Source: CAZKXU01 sp964556665 (GTDB lineage: Bacteria; Bdellovibrionota_C; UBA2361; CAZKXU01). From it: a DNA stretch of 17,691 nt. The notes under the pieces are model-generated. The model had not been told where the DNA came from, searched no databases, and saw only the letters and a list, made by a program, of their open reading frames with translations. The stretch is from positions 1 through 17,691 of the forward strand of contig CAZKXU010000075.1 of the NCBI GenBank assembly GCA_964556665.1, read 5' to 3'. Positions 1 to 6,092 of the stretch are shown here, piece by piece. Every line of letters starts with the position of its first letter. The first letter of the stretch is position 1. The position numbers and the translations under genes are program-made.

Positions 1-23
1 TTAGAACTGCTTTTTCTAGGTTG

Positions 24-51
24 CCTAAATCCGGCAACTGCCGGATTTAGG
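24..51. repeat. perfect 13-bp hairpin, repeat family R1
   Basis: Two 13-base arms (beginning CCTAAATCC) are separated by only two bases, giving a perfect palindrome. No T-tract follows on either strand, so it does not look like a Rho-independent terminator. A diverged copy lies at 2800-2825 with the same CTAAATC/GATTTAG ends. Confidence 0.7.
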
Positions 52-192
52 TTTATGGCTCTTCACGGAAGTAAGTAGGTAAAAAGTAGTCAAAAAAGTG
101 TTTTTAGCAGCCCGCCATAGATATTTTAGTGTATTTCTAAGGGTATGAGTTCGTGGCAATAACGCGAAGTCGTTCAGAGCAGATAATGACGT

Positions 193-269
193 CTGGGAAC
201 GCGGAGCTCCAGCTCCGCTCTGTGTGTTGCGCTGTGCGAAATTGCGGAGCTGGAGCTCCGCGTTCCCAG
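193..269. repeat. three-stem palindromic element, family R2 copy 1
   Basis: An outer stem (CTGGGAACGC at 193-202 with GCGTTCCCAG at 260-269) encloses two separate perfect hairpins. The first is GCGGAGCT/AGCTCCGC at 201-218 with a CC loop. The second is at 244-261 with a GG loop. The same architecture with different bases recurs at 14681-14754. The whole gene-free stretch 1-364 holds only this element and the 24-51 hairpin. An open frame on the minus strand across it is built from the repeat and is not credible as a gene. Confidence 0.8.
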
Positions 270-364
270 TGAAATTCCATTTTTTATGCTGTTTGAACTC
301 TAACAACACCCCGTTTTTATCCACTCGAAAGCGCGATGACCCTAATTTATCTTACAACAGGTAG

Positions 365-1396
365 CTACTCCACCTTCAATACGACTTTGCCAAACTGCTT
401 CCCTTCCTCTAGATGTTTTAGCTGCTTAATGCCATCGGCTAGTGGTGCAACACAGTCAATTGCGGGTTTAATTTTCTGTTTCCAGATAAACTGCATACAA
501 TCAATAAAATCTTGCTTGTTGCCCATGGTCGAGCCTATTAGGGATATCTGCTTAGCGAAGATTAGACGGTTATCGAAAGTTACCTCTGGTCCTGAGGTAT
601 TTCCCACGGTTACTATACGACCACCTCGCGCTACAGCACGCATACTCTTGGGCATAGTAGCAGCACCGACATTGTCTATAACTAGGTCAACACCTCGTCC
701 TTTAGTGAGTTTTAATATATCTACGGGCCAGTTACTATGCTGCTGGTAATCTATGACTTCATCTGCGCCAAGAGTTCGCGCTTTTAAAGTCTTACTTTTC
801 CCGCCAGCAAGCGCATAAACTGTAGCGCCCATAGCCTTAGCTAGTGTGATGCTTAGGGAGTTGACTCCACCGCCAGAGCCGACTACAAGCACACTCTCTC
901 CAGCTCTTAAGTTCGCTCGTTTACAAAGCATGCGCCAACATGTTGTGCCGACTAGCAGAGGTGCAGCTGCCTCCTCGTAACTAATACCTTCAGGGATCTT
1001 AAAAACATTTACACTAGGAACACAGACAAGTTCCGCCATTCCGCCACGCAGCTGCTCACCGATAATTTTATAAAAGGGACTAATGCTCTCTTCACCTTGT
1101 CTTGTCCACTCATCATCACCAACAACTACGCCAGGGTTAACAATCACTCGGGTTCCAGCAGTCCACTGCGAGTCAGTATTAACAGTGACAATGTCACCTG
1201 CAATATCAGACCCTCCAATATGCGGCATTTCAAGATGTAGCCCTTTCCATCCTCTGCGCACCCAGATATCAAGATGATTTAAAGCAACTGCTTTAACCTT
1301 TATCAGGACCTCTCCAGGCTTAGGTTGTGGATCGGGGAGTTCCGCATATTTTAATACATCTGCTTCCCCATGCTGTTCAAAAAAAATAGCCTTCAT
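365..1396 (-). CDS. zinc-less medium-chain dehydrogenase/quinone oxidoreductase-like protein
   Basis: This 343-residue medium-chain dehydrogenase/reductase (MDR) has the GroES-like catalytic half first (about 1-125) and a Rossmann half after it (about 150-310). The sequence shows NHLDIWVRRG at 40-49, where zinc-free quinone oxidoreductases carry N-x-x-D, and the nucleotide-binding GSGGGV at 173-178. MDRs of this class reduce activated double bonds or quinones with NAD(P)H in the cytosol. The loop that in related zinc-binding dehydrogenases carries a CxxCxxC...C structural zinc site (about 93-112) contains no cysteine, and the catalytic Cys/His pair is also missing, so it should act without metal. 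The start has a good SD (GAGGAA, 1402-1407). It is the most downstream gene of a minus-strand series but is separated by 116 bp from its neighbour, so it may be transcribed alone. The exact substrate cannot be told. Confidence 0.88.
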   Translation of the reverse strand: MKAIFFEQHGEADVLKYAELPDPQPKPGEVLIKVKAVALNHLDIWVRRGWKGLHLEMPHIGGSDIAGDIVTVNTDSQWTAGTRVIVNPGVVVGDDEWTRQGEESISPFYKIIGEQLRGGMAELVCVPSVNVFKIPEGISYEEAAAPLLVGTTCWRMLCKRANLRAGESVLVVGSGGGVNSLSITLAKAMGATVYALAGGKSKTLKARTLGADEVIDYQQHSNWPVDILKLTKGRGVDLVIDNVGAATMPKSMRAVARGGRIVTVGNTSGPEVTFDNRLIFAKQISLIGSTMGNKQDFIDCMQFIWKQKIKPAIDCVAPLADGIKQLKHLEEGKQFGKVVLKVE

Positions 1397-1512
1397 ATTC
1401 GTTCCTCTATTGGAACATTAAAATTTAAGACGATAAGTCGTTAGCACTGTAGTCGAGTTTTATATAGATTTAATTGAGTTGCAAGAGGATAGAGTATCTA
1501 GCGATAGTTTCC

Positions 1513-2295
1513 TTATTTCTTTTCCCCAGAGGAATCTTCTACCATAGCTGCAATGTCCTCTTTATCTACAATCCCCTTTTTTTCAAGCTCGGCCATAACT
1601 TTTTTCTCGGCCAGACGTTTAACTCTGGAGCTGGCGCCCGCATATTTTTTATTCTGGAACATGGTCTTTGGAAGAGGAGCTTCTTCAAACATTTTAATGG
1701 CTAGTTCAAAATAGAGATCCTTTGAATCACCTTCGAGGGTCTGAAACACACCGCAAAGATCTTTAAACTTTTTAAGACTACGGCCTACCTCGTATCCGGA
1801 CTGTTTTAGAAAGGCGATCAGATCAACCTGATTCATTACGTCGGTAATTAGAAATTTTAGTGCAGCTGCTTCACGCGACTTTGAACGTTCTCTCTTAACA
1901 CGAGCTGCAAGACTTGTGATTTCGATCAGATTATCGACTGAGTATGGCTCAAAGAGGAATCCATCAGCGCCTATCATTACGTTGCTTGCAACGGTCTGGC
2001 TATCCTGATCCTGGCCACGCAGAACAAGGACATATGCTGCATCCTGTCCATGTGGGGTCTGCTTAGCTTCCTTAATGAATTGAGTTACTTCTGACTGGTC
2101 AAACTTGTACGAGATAAAAACAACATCACACTTGTCAGGTCCACTAAGCTTTGAGACTGCTTCCTTTAAGGCCGCGATCTGCTGAACTTTACCGAAATTG
2201 TGTACAGAGCTAGTAGCCTGCTTTAAGCGCATGCGAGAATCTAGATCTGAATCTACAATAAACGCTTCGTATTTGTTGTATCCTACTGCTGTCAT
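1513..2295 (-). CDS. protein with degenerate response-regulator receiver domain
   Basis: This is a 260-residue protein. Residues about 9-128 have the alternating beta/alpha layout of a CheY-like receiver: the acidic pair D15/D17, a strand DVVFIS at 57-62, and DGFLFEP at 111-117. Measured against the family, three key positions are changed. The phospho-acceptor Asp is Ser62, the Thr/Ser switch is Arg93 and the invariant Lys is Glu116. This suggests a pseudo-receiver that signals by binding rather than phosphorylation. The C-terminal part (about 130-260) is charged and mostly helical by eye, with a Lys/Glu-rich tail, and matches no domain I recognise. No histidine kinase lies next to it. The start has no clear SD (GTTATTGCG precedes ATG), so an internal start is possible. 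The domain call is fairly sure; the role is unknown. Confidence 0.8.
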   Translation of the reverse strand: MTAVGYNKYEAFIVDSDLDSRMRLKQATSSVHNFGKVQQIAALKEAVSKLSGPDKCDVVFISYKFDQSEVTQFIKEAKQTPHGQDAAYVLVLRGQDQDSQTVASNVMIGADGFLFEPYSVDNLIEITSLAARVKRERSKSREAAALKFLITDVMNQVDLIAFLKQSGYEVGRSLKKFKDLCGVFQTLEGDSKDLYFELAIKMFEEAPLPKTMFQNKKYAGASSRVKRLAEKKVMAELEKKGIVDKEDIAAMVEDSSGEKK

Positions 2296-2501
2296 CGCAA
2301 TAACATTAAACTATTCTTGCTATGGATATAATGTCGGAGTTTTTGACAAATAACTGAAGTACGAGTTTTTTTGAGTAGTGGGATTTGCTCTTGCACAAAT
2401 AGCTGTCGCTGTCAAAGATACTTTAGCCGTATTTGATAGTTATTACAGGCAGTTAGCCTGGCTGCCCGAGGCTGCTTACAGACCCTCAGCAATAATCGGC
2501 A

Positions 2502-2687
2502 CTATACTTCAACGAGCAGCTCGCGTCCAAGCTCGGAATTTATCTTCTCTCTAATTTCGGAATCTTCACGAGAGGATGGCTCTGACTGCTCATCACCCTT
2601 CGGTTTAGTGTTAGCTTGAGAATATGATCTTGATGAATTTAACGATATGCTTGTGGCAGAAACTGCCCCATCTAGTGGACCTGGCAT
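2502..2687 (-). CDS. small acidic hypothetical protein (61 aa)
   Basis: I do not recognise this gene. It is 61 residues long, rich in Ser, Glu and Arg, with no hydrophobic segment and no Cys, so it is probably a soluble, largely disordered protein. The C-terminal third (about 40-58) could form one amphipathic, charged helix. It is credible because an AGGAGG SD (2693-2698) sits five bases before the ATG. Upstream there is also a TATAAT hexamer (2778-2783) and a leader hairpin (2709-2727). It stands alone between the receiver-like gene (206 bp downstream) and thioredoxin (188 bp upstream). Confidence 0.6.
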   Translation of the reverse strand: MPGPLDGAVSATSISLNSSRSYSQANTKPKGDEQSEPSSREDSEIREKINSELGRELLVEV

Positions 2688-2708
2688 GATGACCTCCTTG
2701 TTTTAAGC

Positions 2709-2727
2709 ACTCTCATCCATTGAGAGT
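2709..2727 (-). promoter_or_regulatory. leader hairpin upstream of the small-protein SD
   Basis: ACTCTCA and TGAGAGT form a perfect 7-bp stem with a five-base loop. It ends 10 bases upstream of the AGGAGG of the 61-residue gene. On the minus-strand transcript it would sit in the 5' untranslated region between the predicted promoter and the ribosome binding site. It could modulate translation or mRNA stability, but that is inference. Confidence 0.4.
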
Positions 2728-2777
2728 TATAACTGTTTATTGTTACAGATATTGCTTCGGAGGTTGTATAGATAAAT

Positions 2778-2806
2778 ATTATATTCTGCGTCTAATTATC
2801 CTAAAT
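2778..2806 (-). promoter_or_regulatory. putative sigma70 promoter of the small protein gene
   Basis: On the minus strand a perfect TATAAT (2778-2783) lies about 90 bases before the start codon. Seventeen bases upstream is only a weak -35 (TTTAGG), which overlaps the R1 repeat. The -10 is consensus; the -35 is poor, so the call is tentative. Confidence 0.35.
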
Positions 2807-2825
2807 CCGCAATTGCCAGATTTAG
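2800..2825. repeat. R1-family imperfect hairpin
   Basis: CTAAATC and GATTTAG arms enclose GCAATTGC, itself a palindrome, with one-sided mismatches. It is a diverged relative of the perfect hairpin at 24-51 and lies just downstream of thioredoxin. On the thioredoxin strand the T-run comes before rather than after this stem, so it is not a standard terminator. Confidence 0.5.
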
Positions 2826-2875
2826 CTATCAAAAAATAGCATGAGAAATACGGGTTATCCAATTACAGGATCTGG

Positions 2876-3205
2876 CTAGACTAAAACTTTCTTAATAACA
2901 TCAAGCAGTTGGTCCTTTGGTACTGCGCCTACTACCTGCTCAACCACCTGTCCAGCACGAAAGAAGACAAGATTTGGAATACCTCTTACATTGTATTTGC
3001 TAGGAGTTTTAGGATTTTCATCAACGTTTAACTTAAGAACTTTAAGTTTACCTGCGAATTCTGTAGAGATCTCCTCTAAAACCGGGGCGATACTCTTACA
3101 AGGTCCACACCATGGTGCCCAAAAATCAACTAAGACAGTAGATGATGCCTTGAGAACTTCAGCATCGAAATTTGAATCACCAACCTCCCCAACATTACCT
3201 GCCAT
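2876..3205 (-). CDS. trxA: thioredoxin
   Basis: This 109-residue protein has standard thioredoxin length. It carries the redox motif W32-C33-G34-P35-C36-K37 and the cis-proline in RGIPNL (Pro77). It is a cytosolic dithiol donor, kept reduced by thioredoxin reductase (not in this window), that reduces disulfides in ribonucleotide reductase, peroxiredoxins and other targets. The N-terminus (AGNVGEVGDSNF) is slightly different from E. coli TrxA but reaches the first strand normally. GGAG (3214-3217) lies eight bases before the ATG, which settles the start. A strong promoter (3252-3280) precedes it, so it is probably transcribed on its own. Confidence 0.96.
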   Translation of the reverse strand: MAGNVGEVGDSNFDAEVLKASSTVLVDFWAPWCGPCKSIAPVLEEISTEFAGKLKVLKLNVDENPKTPSKYNVRGIPNLVFFRAGQVVEQVVGAVPKDQLLDVIKKVLV

Positions 3206-3251
3206 TCTGTAAGCTCCAAATAGATCAAAAACTGTTGTTGAACTCTAACTA

Positions 3252-3280
3252 GTTATAAACACGAACGGGACAGCGGTCAA
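3252..3280 (-). promoter_or_regulatory. sigma70-type promoter of thioredoxin
   Basis: On the minus strand TTGACC (3275-3280) and TATAAC (3252-3257) are separated by exactly 17 bases. Each hexamer differs from consensus at only one position. Transcription would begin near 3245, leaving a leader of about 40 bases with a GGAG SD. The hairpin cassette begins only 11 bases upstream of the -35. Confidence 0.7.
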
Positions 3281-3290
3281 GGGGTTGGAA

Positions 3291-3505
3291 TTATAGCGTG
3301 TGACATAGGTCCGTAGCGAAATCGCTACGGACTTATCTCACTCGCTATAGGCTGGCCATGGATGGCCAGCCGAGCCGCAGGCTCGGAGAATGGCTTAAAA
3401 TGGGCTTTTCGGGACCCGTTTTAAGCCATTCGAGGAGGATTTTGGCCAAGGATGGTCAAAATCCGATAGACAAAATAACGCTTCGTTATTTTGTCATTCA
3501 CTATA
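3291..3505. repeat. cassette of six consecutive hairpins with imperfect terminal inverted repeats
   Basis: Six stems follow one another with almost no spacer. They are 3292-3349 (28-bp arms with three mismatches, two-base loop), 3350-3371 (9 bp), 3370-3386 (7 bp), 3388-3431 (13 bp, extendable), 3437-3464 (12 bp, one mismatch) and 3469-3495 (12 bp, three-base loop). The cassette is bounded by TTATAGCGTGTGACA on the left and, inverted, CTATAGTGAATGACA on the right (11 of 15 identical). It fills much of the gap between thioredoxin and the divergent radical-SAM-like gene. Parts of it recur at 10173-10200 and 17206-17228. No open reading frame of note lies in it. Confidence 0.8.
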
Positions 3506-3717
3506 GAACAGTTATAGAACATATATTCTAAGCAAATGCCGCCAAAATGAGCTTTATATGACTTAGAGCATTACTTTGACCGCTAACTTTAAGTAACTTG
3601 AATCTTTTAGTACTTAGCTACGTCTAAAGTTTAAGTTAGTTGAAGTATCTGACCTACATTCAAGAAGTAGACGCTTAACGGTGCATAATGTTGTTAGGTG
3701 ATTTATTAGGAGAGAAG

Positions 3718-4602
3718 ATGATGAAAAAACAAAATGAGGCTGTAACTTCGGGGGTAGGTAGTAGGGTAGAGAATGCGATAATTACAGTAGATTCCTTTGC
3801 CAACGGAATTGCCATTGGGCAGGCGCAACTTGAACCAGGGCAAGATCCTCGTGATTGCTATAGCTTGCGCATGAGAGACACAGGGGTAGCAAGGCTCCGT
3901 AGTCGATATCTGCTTGATATCAAAAATCCGTTTGCAGAATTAGAGAATAATCTTTCCAAGTTAAGTAAGCGTGGGATCTTAGGTACGAGCACAATCTACT
4001 TCGGAACGAGCACTGACCCATTTATTCCGTTCCAAGGAAAATTTGATGCTAGCATGAAATTTCTAGATATTTTCTCAAGATATACCCCAGGCCGTCTAAT
4101 TGTTCAGACCCGTTCACCACTAATAGTGCTGGCCCTGCCAGTACTTCAGAAGTTGGGAGCTCGAGCAGCGGTTACAATAGGGCTTGAAACTCATCTTGAG
4201 GAATCAGTGCGAAGGTATACGCCGGGATTGCCTCGCGTAAGCGAGCGTCTTAAGACCATAAATACTCTGCGCAAATTCCGGATTGAAACCACGATTCAGG
4301 TCAGCCCGCTTCTACCGTACGGCGATTGGAAAGAGGACGCCGCTGATTTTGCCAATATTTTGGCCGATCATGCAGATTATATATTTATTAGATCCATAAC
4401 AGACGGCACAGAGAGCACTGAGCGTAGGCTACGAGCCGATATGATGGTTAAAAGAATCGCCCAGGATAGAAAATTTCACTACCTGCGAGCCGATAGCGCT
4501 AACCCGTTAATTACAGAGATTGAATTAATCGCCCCATTAAAGCTCGGATTGCCTAAGCGGGAGTCGATTTTGGAGAGGCAGCTTAGTATCTTTGCGGCGT
4601 AA
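3718..4602 (+). CDS. radical SAM (spore photolyase/Rv2578c-like) homologue lacking the Fe-S cysteine motif
   Basis: Family-type motifs are in order along this roughly 294-residue protein: GTSTDPF (98-104), VQTRSPL (131-137), a VTIGLET...PGLPRVSERL block (about 154-180) and IQVSPLLPYGD (195-205). These match the barrel of the SPL/Rv2578c group of radical SAM proteins. That group normally carries CxxxCxxC near the N-terminus to bind a 4Fe-4S cluster and AdoMet. Here the equivalent stretch reads P40-GQD-P44-RD-C47-Y, leaving one cysteine, the only one in the whole protein. No alternative frame restores the motif, so a simple frameshift does not explain it. Function is therefore unknown, possibly a non-radical binding or regulatory protein. 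AGGAG at 3708-3712 favours the start at 3718 (or 3721) over an upstream ATG at 3688. Confidence 0.75.
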   Translation: MMKKQNEAVTSGVGSRVENAIITVDSFANGIAIGQAQLEPGQDPRDCYSLRMRDTGVARLRSRYLLDIKNPFAELENNLSKLSKRGILGTSTIYFGTSTDPFIPFQGKFDASMKFLDIFSRYTPGRLIVQTRSPLIVLALPVLQKLGARAAVTIGLETHLEESVRRYTPGLPRVSERLKTINTLRKFRIETTIQVSPLLPYGDWKEDAADFANILADHADYIFIRSITDGTESTERRLRADMMVKRIAQDRKFHYLRADSANPLITEIELIAPLKLGLPKRESILERQLSIFAA

Positions 4603-4644
4603 TCCTTCGAGGGCAAGAGGGCAGCAGAGAAGCTGACCTTAAGT

Positions 4645-4694
4645 CCGCGTGCAGCGCGGTCCCTGGGGCAGCCGCTGGCTGCCCCTACGATTTT
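4645..4694 (+). repeat. R3 repeat: GC-rich hairpins followed by a T-tract
   Basis: A 5-bp stem (CCGCG/CGCGG, 4645-4659) is followed by a perfect 9-bp stem (GGGGCAGCC/GGCTGCCCC, 4665-4685). TACGA and a run of five T follow. The block 4661-4694 is repeated base for base in inverted orientation at 17061-17094. The position just after the radical-SAM-like gene and the T-run make a terminator role possible, though the T-run starts five bases beyond the stem. Confidence 0.75.
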
Positions 4695-4771
4695 TCCACC
4701 CTCATTTACCTCATTTCCACTACATCTTCTGCATGTTAGATTCTCACTAAATTTACATACTAAGGATAAAT

Positions 4772-6022
4772 ATGATCCGTGTCGCCCTGGTTGGTGGTTG
4801 CAGAACTCCGTTTGTTAAGGCCGGAGGTGTTTATAGTAAATTTTCTCTACTTGATCTTGGTATTCATGCGGTGACCTCCTTGGTTGCCAGACTGAAACTT
4901 AAGCCGGATGATATTGATGAATTGTCATACAGCACAGTGTTGCTTGATCCTAGATTGTCAAATTTTGCTCGTGAAATCGTTCTGCGCTCAGATCTTCCGA
5001 AAAATCTCTCTGCTCATTCAGTGACTAATAACTGCATAAGTGGCCTTGTCGCTATGAACCTTATCCGTGAGGGTATTGTAGCTGGGAGAATTCGAAGCGG
5101 CATCGCCGGCGGTGCTGAGTCTATGTCCTGTCCAGCACTGACCTGGCACCCAAAAGCAGAAGCTTTATTTTTAAAGCTTAGCAGGGCACGTACTTTAGGG
5201 GAGCGGCTCGCGGCTGTACTTAAATACAGACCAAAATATATCTTCCCCGTGCCTCCAAGTCCTAAAGAACCCTCTACTGGACTTACAATGGGGCAGCATT
5301 GTGAATTGACTGCACAGGAGTTTGCAATTCCTAGGGAGATACAGGATAGAATTGCTTTTCGCAGCCACAATAATGCTGCAAAGGCCCAGGCAGCTGATAT
5401 TCTTAACCAGGAGATCTCTCCTTTTGCAGGGGTCGACAAGGACAATCTTATTCGTGGCAACACAGATCTTGAAAAGCTTGCAAAGCTAACACCTGTATTC
5501 GATCGTAGTGATAAGGGAACTTTGACAGCAGGAAATTCAAGTGCACTTACCGACGGGGCTTCCGCTGTTTGTTTAATGTCAGAGGAGGAGGCTAAACGAC
5601 AGGGCCGTGAAGCGCTTGCCTATGTCGATGGTGTAGAGTTTTCAGCAATTGCACCAGGCGAGGGTCTGTTAATGGCACCGGCCTTAGCTTTGCCGCGTCT
5701 GATGGAGCGATTTAATCTAAGAGTTTCCGATATCGATCGGTTTGAAATTCATGAGGCCTTCGGCGCGCAGGTGGCAGCTAATATCGAGGTTTGGGAAAAC
5801 GGCTGGAGTCGATACCCAAGTCTAAAGCCGATCGGTAAAATTCCTGAGGAAAAGATCAATGTAAATGGCGGTTCCATAGCTATCGGGCATCCATTCGCGG
5901 CCACCGGTGGAAGACTTCTTACCAGCCTAGCGCTAGAGATGAAACGTAAGAATCTAAGAACTGGAGTTATCAGTGTTTGTGCGGCAGGCGCAATGGCTGG
6001 AGCGGTGCTTTTAAGGCGGTAA
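4772..6022 (+). CDS. acetyl-CoA C-acyltransferase (beta-ketothiolase, FadI/FadA type)
   Basis: This 416-residue thiolase would cleave 3-ketoacyl-CoA with CoA, the last step of beta-oxidation, or run the reverse condensation. The nucleophile Cys88 is in TNNCISG, the HEAFG block has His327, GHPFAATGGR carries the catalytic His373, and the second catalytic cysteine Cys403 is in SVCAAGAMAG. All catalytic residues are intact. That last motif differs from the usual CxGGGxG by Ala-for-Gly changes. The long insert after AESMS (about 125-165) resembles FadI-type proteins that pair with FadJ. No partner hydratase/dehydrogenase is adjacent. AAGGA (4762-4766) lies five bases before the ATG. An acyl-CoA synthetase that could feed the same pathway is at 14776-16659. 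Degradative versus biosynthetic use cannot be told. Confidence 0.93.
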   Translation: MIRVALVGGCRTPFVKAGGVYSKFSLLDLGIHAVTSLVARLKLKPDDIDELSYSTVLLDPRLSNFAREIVLRSDLPKNLSAHSVTNNCISGLVAMNLIREGIVAGRIRSGIAGGAESMSCPALTWHPKAEALFLKLSRARTLGERLAAVLKYRPKYIFPVPPSPKEPSTGLTMGQHCELTAQEFAIPREIQDRIAFRSHNNAAKAQAADILNQEISPFAGVDKDNLIRGNTDLEKLAKLTPVFDRSDKGTLTAGNSSALTDGASAVCLMSEEEAKRQGREALAYVDGVEFSAIAPGEGLLMAPALALPRLMERFNLRVSDIDRFEIHEAFGAQVAANIEVWENGWSRYPSLKPIGKIPEEKINVNGGSIAIGHPFAATGGRLLTSLALEMKRKNLRTGVISVCAAGAMAGAVLLRR

Positions 6023-6092
6023 TTATTAGAGCAACCTTGGCGCCCTTACACTATTTCTATCGCATAAATGCTTAATCTAATCAGAGCTAGAT

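Noticed and set aside
193..269. Rho-independent terminator of the oxidoreductase gene
   Set aside because: On the minus strand no T-run follows the stem, and the nested three-stem shape is unlike a simple terminator.
25..324. 99-residue minus-strand open frame
   Set aside because: It runs straight through the R1 hairpin and the R2 three-stem element; its residues are low-complexity products of the repeats and it has no SD.
336..749. 137-residue plus-strand frame
   Set aside because: It lies antisense inside the well-supported oxidoreductase gene and has no protein-family signature.
3291..3505. CRISPR array or tandem repeat
   Set aside because: The stems differ from each other in sequence and length and there are no regular spacers.
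3570..3610. TTGACC at about 3577 as the -35 of the radical-SAM-like gene
   Set aside because: No acceptable -10 hexamer lies 16-18 bases downstream.
5014..5463. 149-residue minus-strand frame
   Set aside because: It is the antisense shadow of the thiolase, whose catalytic motifs are all on the plus strand.
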